Shown piece by piece: positions 8,178-11,854 of a stretch of 11,854 bases of DNA; the first letter of the stretch is position 1, and each line of letters begins with the position of its first letter. Under the pieces are notes generated by a model. The model saw only the letters and a list, made by a program, of their open reading frames with translations, was not told the origin of the DNA and did no database searches. The translations under genes and the position numbers were made by a program. This DNA comes from Firmicutes bacterium UBA7523. GTDB lineage: Bacteria; Bacillota; Dethiobacteria; Dethiobacterales; Dethiobacteraceae. The stretch covers positions 17,714 to 29,567 of the forward strand of contig DLMZ01000058.1 of the NCBI GenBank assembly GCA_002479415.1, read 5' to 3'.

Positions 8178-8233
8178 GGAACTATTTCATGATAAGATGA
8201 GTCTAAATAAGAAAGAACTTAATGGGGGATTAC

Positions 8234-9796
8234 ATGAAAAAGCTTGCTTTGGCGCTGGTGTTTTTCTTTATGCTTACAGGTGTGGCCGGGGCTTCGGGAT
8301 TTTCTGATATGTCCGGTCACTGGTCTGAGGATGTTGTCCGTTCTTTAACGGAAAAAGGATTAATTGGGGGGTACGGAGACAACACATTTCGGCCAAATAA
8401 TCAAATAAGCCGCGGAGAGTTTATTAAGCTGCTCACCGTGGCTGTGGAGCTGGATATTACCGATTGGTCCGGTGACCATTGGGCTATGCCTTATGTTGCA
8501 GCCGCTGTTAACGGCGGTATTGTTATGCTTGACGAATACCCTGAGGGGATTGATCCCCGCGGGTTAATCCCCCGGGAGGAAATGGCTGCGTTGCTAGTAA
8601 GAGCTCAGGGCTTGAGCAGCCAGGATTTGTCGGTCTTATTCATTGATGCGGAGGAAATCAGCGAGCATTATCTTGGCTATGTGGCGCAGGCAACAGATAA
8701 TAAATTGCTCAACGGTTATCCTGACGAAACCTTTCGTCCGCACGGTTATTTAACACGGGGAGAAGCATCTGCTGTAATCTCCCGCATTCTGGATCAGCGT
8801 GAGATTGAGCCGTTGCAGATGGGGCTGAATCAAAGAAATGTCTACTTTAAAACAGAACGTTTGGCTTTAAATGTGGTGGTTTTAGAGAAGGATAGATTTT
8901 CTCCGCATGTTGCTTTTGCCAATAATCAAGTTAAAGGTCTTGAGGATTTAGATGTTTTGGCGTCGCGCAACGGGGCGGTGGCAGCTATAACCGGCAGTTT
9001 TTTTGATTTGCACGGCCAGGAGCCGTGGGGCAATATTATCACTAATAATAAAGTGGTTCATGTGGGAGATGTGGGTTCGGCCATTGGATTTTTGCCGGAC
9101 GGCAGCATTCTGCTGGACAGGTTGCGAGTGAAAATCGAAGGGCGCGTTGGGCCTTCTTCTAATGAATCGGATAGCAAGACATGGAATGCTTGGGGCTTTA
9201 ACCGTGCGCCCGGTGTTAACGGAGGAGTCTTTATCTATACGCGGGAGCGCGGGGAAAGCTTGGGCTTTAATGCGGGAACGTCTGTGGTTGTAAGTAACGG
9301 GTGGGTGGTTTCTATTTTGGATAACTGGGATGCATATATTCCAGCTGACGGCTTTGTAATTAATTTTAGCGGCTATGATAAGCGATACGCTTCCGACTTT
9401 TCTGTAGGCCAGTATGTATCGTACAGAGTTCGTTTTGAAAGCCCGGAGGGCGTGGAGCTGCCCGCTTGGTATAATGTGACGGAGGGTGTAGCCGCAGGGC
9501 CCACTTTGCTTAAGAACGGACAAGTGCTTGGCGATTACGTTGGGGAAAAAGTAAGTGTGGCTGCCAACGAAAGAAGAGCGCGTACTGCCTTAGGCATTAC
9601 GGCGGACGGGCGTTATCTCTTAGTGACAATGCGGTCAACATTGGATGAATTGACTAAGACATTACAAAGACTGGAAGCTGTGGATGCCATAAATATGGAC
9701 GGTGGTGGCTCTTCCGGGTTGTGGTTTGATGGAGAATACGTGACAAAGCCACTGAGGAAGCTAAATAACGCAATAATTTTTTCGCTGCAGCCATAG
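8234..9796 (+). CDS. Secreted SLH-domain protein with phosphodiester glycosidase (NAGPA-like) domain
   Basis: A 520-residue exported protein with signal peptide MKKLALALVFFFMLTGVAGA (1-20). Three SLH domains follow at about 23-75, 80-130 and 138-190. Each has FxD..HW/HY openings and a TRAE-like box (SRGE, PREE, TRGE); these trimers bind pyruvylated secondary wall polymer. The rest (about 200-520) resembles the NAGPA phosphodiester glycosidase family: GSFFDLHG near 254, RARTALGIT, and DGGGSSG (489-495) with its Asp. Related enzymes split sugar phosphodiesters, and the human member uncovers mannose-6-phosphate. Inference: it acts on wall glycans or phosphate-linked polymers near the cell surface. 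I chose the ATG at 8234, which begins the signal peptide and follows GGGGGA by 4 bases; an in-frame ATG at 8222 lacks a ribosome site. No convincing promoter was found in the gap before it. Confidence 0.9.
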   Translation: MKKLALALVFFFMLTGVAGASGFSDMSGHWSEDVVRSLTEKGLIGGYGDNTFRPNNQISRGEFIKLLTVAVELDITDWSGDHWAMPYVAAAVNGGIVMLDEYPEGIDPRGLIPREEMAALLVRAQGLSSQDLSVLFIDAEEISEHYLGYVAQATDNKLLNGYPDETFRPHGYLTRGEASAVISRILDQREIEPLQMGLNQRNVYFKTERLALNVVVLEKDRFSPHVAFANNQVKGLEDLDVLASRNGAVAAITGSFFDLHGQEPWGNIITNNKVVHVGDVGSAIGFLPDGSILLDRLRVKIEGRVGPSSNESDSKTWNAWGFNRAPGVNGGVFIYTRERGESLGFNAGTSVVVSNGWVVSILDNWDAYIPADGFVINFSGYDKRYASDFSVGQYVSYRVRFESPEGVELPAWYNVTEGVAAGPTLLKNGQVLGDYVGEKVSVAANERRARTALGITADGRYLLVTMRSTLDELTKTLQRLEAVDAINMDGGGSSGLWFDGEYVTKPLRKLNNAIIFSLQP

Positions 9797-9803
9797 CGCG
9801 GCA

Positions 9804-9953
9804 TTAAGATTCTTTTAGCTGCTCTGGGCTTTTACGGTGATAGGGATTAATAAACACAAGTTTACAGTGGAGGCAATCAATCAACTGCTTTTCTCTAAAA
9901 TCCCAGGAGCTGTACATATGGTTATTACAGTGCGGGCAAAGCCAGCTGACCAT
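9804..9953 (-). CDS. 49-residue zinc-ribbon protein
   Basis: A short complete frame that would be missed by length cut-offs. It starts MVSWLCPHCNNHMYSSWDF and later carries DCLHCKLVF, giving two CxxC pairs (Cys6/Cys9 and Cys27/Cys30) about 17 residues apart, the pattern of a zinc ribbon. A short basic, polar tail ends the protein. Evidence that it is translated: GAGGT (9960-9964) lies 6 bases before its ATG, and only 2 bases separate that ATG from the stop of the signal peptidase gene, so it reads as the last gene of that operon. It converges on the SLH gene with a 7-base gap. Function unknown; zinc ribbons of this size may bind nucleic acid or a protein partner, or act as a metal-bound structural adaptor. 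Confidence 0.72.
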   Translation of the reverse strand: MVSWLCPHCNNHMYSSWDFREKQLIDCLHCKLVFINPYHRKSPEQLKES

Positions 9954-9955
9954 AT

Positions 9956-10450
9956 TTATACCTCACTTTCTAATTTATGGGTGTTCTCGTCGGTGCTAGA
10001 ATTTGCGGCGGTTGCAAAGATGAGAAGCAATGTTAGTATTATTCGGACTGTTTTGGGGTTTTCAAATGTACAAATGAATGCGGACAAAGCGGGGGGAGTT
10101 ACAAAGACTACTTTGCCGTAGATATCTTGATGGCGAACATGATAAGTGTCGGGGATGCTGTTGGCATCCCCTTTTGTTTGGTAGTAGATTTCTCCTTCAT
10201 ACCCGACGCTGAGTATACGGTGTGTAATCAGGCGGTCGCCTCGATAGTAGGTGATAATCTCATAGGGGTTAAAAATATGCTTATCCTTTGTTTTTACCGC
10301 AATAATGGAATGAGTAGGTATGGCAGGCGCCATACTTCCGCTTTTAACAGAAAACAAAGTATATGGTACTAAATCGCGGGTTGCAGGGGTAATGGCAAAT
10401 AAAAGAGCGCAAAGGACGACAAGCATGAGAAAAATCCGCTTCCCTTTCAT
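9956..10450 (-). CDS. sipW: Signal peptidase I, SipW/ER type
   Basis: A 164-residue membrane protease that removes signal peptides outside the cytoplasm. After an N-terminal membrane segment (about 5-20), the box SVKSGSMAP holds the catalytic Ser39. RLITHRILSV provides His77 where bacterial-type enzymes have Lys, which marks the SipW/eukaryotic-type branch. KGDANSIPD (about 93-101) is the conserved acidic box. A second hydrophobic segment lies near the C-terminus (about 137-153). The ATG at 10450 overlaps the TGA of the upstream small gene (ATGA), so I prefer it over an in-frame GTG at 10462. In Bacillus, SipW processes TasA and TapA for biofilm fibres; no TasA-like gene is present here, so the substrate is unknown. 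Confidence 0.88.
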   Translation of the reverse strand: MKGKRIFLMLVVLCALLFAITPATRDLVPYTLFSVKSGSMAPAIPTHSIIAVKTKDKHIFNPYEIITYYRGDRLITHRILSVGYEGEIYYQTKGDANSIPDTYHVRHQDIYGKVVFVTPPALSAFICTFENPKTVRIILTLLLIFATAANSSTDENTHKLESEV

Positions 10451-10629
10451 AGGGTTGACCACAGTACCAAGGTATGGTTGTACTCAAAAATCAGAGAAAG
10501 CCACTGAAACCAGATAAATAACACATAAGAGAAAGCTGCCGCATAGAGAATAGTGACTGTCCAGATAATTGGTCTGGGCAGCTGCAGGTAGTCTTCACTA
10601 TTGCTGGAATCTTCTTTCCGTTTAAACAT
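10447..10629 (-). CDS. Small single-pass membrane protein (60 residues)
   Basis: MFKRKEDSSNSEDY is a polar N-terminus. It is followed by a long aromatic-rich hydrophobic stretch (about 20-50) containing PIIWTVTILYAAAFSYVLF and WFQWLSLIF, then a short polar end. One membrane pass, possibly two short ones, is likely. GAGGGG (10636-10641) lies 6 bases before the ATG, and the stop codon overlaps the signal peptidase start, so the pair should be co-translated. This context suggests a partner, membrane adaptor or substrate of the SipW-type peptidase. I recognise no family. The coding call rests on ribosome site, coupling and composition. Confidence 0.68.
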   Translation of the reverse strand: MFKRKEDSSNSEDYLQLPRPIIWTVTILYAAAFSYVLFIWFQWLSLIFEYNHTLVLWSTL

Positions 10630-10835
10630 TTACAACCCCTCGCCTTCTGGTAAGATTGTATGTTATATAAGGCGCGAAGTCCCAAGAAGAATGGCGTAAT
10701 GCGATTGACAGCAGAAAAGAATAATAGACAAAATAACTGCCCAGCGGCAGTTTTATTTGGTATTATGCAAAATATTTGCAAAATTATAAGCGAAGTATGT
10801 CTTCTTTGCACAATTATTTTTTAGAAATGTTGCCT
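10630..10835. other. Intergenic control region of the leftward operon
   Basis: This stretch between the small membrane protein gene and the DUF3786 gene holds the terminator above. A minus-strand TATAAT (10783-10788) has a TTGTGC 19 bases upstream (10808-10813). Nearer the operon are AT-rich TATATA (10664-10669) and TACAAT (10655-10660) boxes with only weak -35 partners (TTGGGA, 10680-10685, 19 bases away). None is convincing enough to name as the operon promoter. Confidence 0.4.
10735..10752 (-). terminator. Likely intrinsic terminator of the DUF3786 gene
   Basis: Read leftwards, AACTGCC, a GCTG loop and GGCAGTT are followed by ATTTTGTC. The 7-bp stem and T-rich tail sit about 85 bases after the DUF3786 stop and before the small membrane protein operon. 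The plus-strand side is also followed by TTATTT, so it could work both ways. Confidence 0.6.
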
Positions 10836-11453
10836 TCAGTTCAAGATTTTTACAAGGGCACCCACTGTTATTCCGGCTAGCATGGCGTAGTCTTCTGTCT
10901 GCATGTATGCGTTGGCCGCTTGGTCAAAGAGAACGGTACCGTTTGGAGGCAGTTCTTCGTCTCCCAGCCAGAGAATATAAAGAAGCGGAACACGGGGAAA
11001 TGTGGGAATGATAAAGGATAAATCTCCGTAATTTGTTTTCCCTCCGCCAAGCTTTATAGCGGCTCGCTCAAAATCCTTTAAGCGTCCGCTGAAGTTTCTT
11101 ATAAATGGTATAACGGCTCGCTTATAGAAGGGCTCCGCATAAATGGCGCCGCCTTGCAGGTTTTTAAAAGAAATCCAGCTATGTGACAAATTTGCGCCCG
11201 TTGCTCTTTTCAGATAGTGAAGAACCAGGATTGAAATAACTATAGGCGCTTCAATATGTGTATTATAAAAAGTAACTAAGCCGTCCGGGAAAGTAACTAA
11301 ATATTTATCTCCAAGTAAGGGAACTGTGAAACGCTTTTTATCTAAGTCATATAAACAACCGCTGTTGGCTGCCATGGCCAGTGCGTTCCTGCCTGCAAAT
11401 TCATTGCGGGCAAAAGCTAGCGTTTCGTCCAGATTATAAGGGGTTTTATTCAC
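10836..11453 (-). CDS. DUF3786 domain protein
   Basis: A 205-residue protein, probably cytoplasmic, with no signal peptide or clear membrane segment. Features typical of the DUF3786 family include an N-terminal region with FAGRNALAMAANSGCLYD, FTVPLLGDKYLVTFPDG, ISILVLHYLKRATG, SWISFKNLQGG and FPRVPLLYILWLGDEELPPN with the terminal VLFDQAANAYMQTEDYAML. The family is common in anaerobes and has no settled function. The start is GTG at 11453: GGGAGG (11462-11467) lies 8 bases upstream, and a longer reading from 11516 would begin inside the promoter. It stands alone, with promoter 11488-11516 and a terminator at 10735-10752. Cysteines are sparse, so no metal site is obvious. Family call good; role unknown. 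Confidence 0.82.
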   Translation of the reverse strand: MNKTPYNLDETLAFARNEFAGRNALAMAANSGCLYDLDKKRFTVPLLGDKYLVTFPDGLVTFYNTHIEAPIVISILVLHYLKRATGANLSHSWISFKNLQGGAIYAEPFYKRAVIPFIRNFSGRLKDFERAAIKLGGGKTNYGDLSFIIPTFPRVPLLYILWLGDEELPPNGTVLFDQAANAYMQTEDYAMLAGITVGALVKILN

Positions 11454-11487
11454 TAGAAAAGCCTCCCTTGTATTGACCCATAGCAAA

Positions 11488-11516
11488 ATTATACCATTAT
11501 TAATTAATATGGTCAA
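11488..11516 (-). promoter_or_regulatory. SigA-type promoter of the DUF3786 gene
   Basis: On the minus strand TTGACC (11511-11516), a 17-base AT-rich spacer and TATAAT (11488-11493) form a near-consensus promoter. The GTG start is 35 bases downstream of the -10 box. Two copies of a 15-base direct repeat abut the -35 box on its upstream side. Confidence 0.88.
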
Positions 11517-11546
11517 AACTCAGGAATAAATAACTCAGGAATAAAT
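11517..11546. repeat. Two tandem copies of a 15-base repeat
   Basis: AACTCAGGAATAAAT occurs twice without interruption (11517-11531 and 11532-11546). It touches the -35 box of the DUF3786 promoter on one side and ends about 14 bases before the ATGA at the edge of the structured RNA on the other. Confidence 0.9.
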
Positions 11547-11559
11547 AAAAGAGCCCGTA

Positions 11560-11803
11560 ATGACCTGCGCGCCGGGTGGCACAGATTTTTTACGAACCTG
11601 ATACAACCTTACGGATGTATAGATCCGGTGGAAATCTGTGGCAACCTTTGCTCGACAGTTACAGATACTTTCAGAGCCAGACCAGCCTAGCGGAGGTTGG
11701 CTTGTGACCCTGCATTAAGTATTTCTGCAGGGAAAATGAAGCATCTGTAACCATCTTAGCTCGACCCCCAGACATCCTGGGCTGCCCGCAACAAGTTAAT
11801 GTT
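11560..11803 (+). ncRNA. Structured RNA, probable HEARO / IscB omega RNA
   Basis: Several strong, nested helices can be drawn. CACAGATTT (11580-11588) pairs with AAATCTGTG (11632-11640) and encloses the hairpin CGGAT/ATCCG (11612-11627). GTTACAGAT (11658-11666) pairs with ATCTGTAAC (11743-11751) and encloses CCAGCCT/AGGTTGG (11682-11700) and CCCTGCA/TGCAGGG (11708-11732). CCCAG/CTGGG (11767-11781) follows. GCTCGAC occurs on both sides of the large helix. The block begins at an ATGA (11560-11563); HEARO RNAs are reported to sit just after ATGA or GTGA. The sequence from CTTGTGACCCTG to GAAGCATCTGTAA resembles the HEARO core as I remember it. HEARO RNAs are the guide scaffolds of IscB nucleases, with the guide at the 5' end and the protein gene downstream, as here. 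Structured RNA: confident. Family: moderate. The exact 5' end, which includes flanking-derived guide bases, is not defined. Confidence 0.6.
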
Positions 11804-11854
11804 ATGAACAAACCTCAGACACCTGAAAATCTTCCCGCCGGCCTGCATCGAGCC
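11804..11854 (+). CDS. 5' end of an open frame, possibly an IscB-like nuclease gene (partial)
   Basis: From the ATG at 11804 an open frame reads MNKPQTPENLPAGLHRA and leaves the window after 17 codons. There is no clear ribosome binding site. If the upstream RNA is a HEARO/omega RNA, the expected next gene is an IscB-type HNH/RuvC nuclease, and a short polar leader before the PLMP domain would fit. Seventeen codons cannot prove this, and an open frame this short is expected by chance. Confidence 0.35.
   Translation, partial: MNKPQTPENLPAGLHRA

Noticed and set aside
8948..9523. Leftward open frame of 191 residues inside the SLH gene
   Set aside because: Antisense to the NAGPA-like domain; no recognisable motifs and no initiation signal.
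9837..10121. Rightward open frame of 94 residues opposite the signal peptidase and zinc-ribbon genes
   Set aside because: Lies antisense to two better supported genes that have ribosome sites and catalytic or CxxC motifs.
10491..10811. Leftward 106-residue open frame upstream of the signal peptidase
   Set aside because: Runs across the terminator hairpin and overlaps the 60-residue gene in another frame; that smaller frame has the ribosome site and the coupled stop.
11571..11600. GGGTGGCAC resembling a T-box element, and GAACCTGAT resembling part of a TPP riboswitch
   Set aside because: Only short matches; the specifier stem and T-box antiterminator, and the second TPP arm, are absent. The flanking helices fit another fold, and no suitable downstream gene or terminator follows.
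11550..11854. Group II intron, RNase P RNA, tmRNA or SRP RNA
   Set aside because: No GTGCG intron start or domain V, no RNase P core, no tRNA-like ends of tmRNA and no SRP tetraloop signature could be found on either strand.

Overview
The window looks like chromosomal DNA from a low- to moderate-GC anaerobic member of the Bacillota (Clostridia-like). The reasons are strong AGGAGG-type ribosome binding sites, TTGACx/TATAAT promoters, SLH-domain and CsaB-type S-layer anchoring genes, a DUF5693 protein, a YerB-like DUF3048 lipoprotein and a DUF3786 protein. I cannot name a species from the sequence.

Left and centre (36-9796): a short exported protein of unknown function is read leftwards from a clear promoter that carries an inverted repeat over its -35 box. 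Divergent from it is a long rightward cell-envelope block: a polytopic DUF5693 protein, csaB (polysaccharide pyruvyl transferase, overlapping it by 4 bases), a TagA/WecG/CpsF glycosyltransferase, a TagO/WecA-type undecaprenyl-phosphate sugar-1-phosphate transferase, a DUF3048 lipoprotein, murJ, a strong terminator, then a secreted protein with three SLH domains and a C-terminal phosphodiester glycosidase (NAGPA-like) domain. Together these could make a lipid-linked secondary wall polymer, pyruvylate it, handle lipid-linked intermediates, and deploy an SLH enzyme that binds the pyruvylated polymer.

Right (9804-10629, leftward): a compact operon of a 60-residue membrane protein, a SipW/ER-type signal peptidase I and a 49-residue zinc-ribbon protein, joined by a stop/start overlap and a 2-base gap. 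Upstream lies a leftward DUF3786 gene with its own promoter (11488-11516) and a likely terminator (10735-10752).

Far right (about 11560-11854): the DNA stops looking like an ordinary intergenic region. A roughly 240-base stretch folds into several well-paired nested helices, begins just after an ATGA, and leads into an open frame that runs off the window. The best reading is a HEARO RNA, i.e. the omega RNA of an IscB-type (OMEGA) RNA-guided nuclease element, with the start of its protein gene at the edge. This is the most interesting item here, but the nuclease itself lies outside the window, so the family call rests on RNA architecture and recall of the family.
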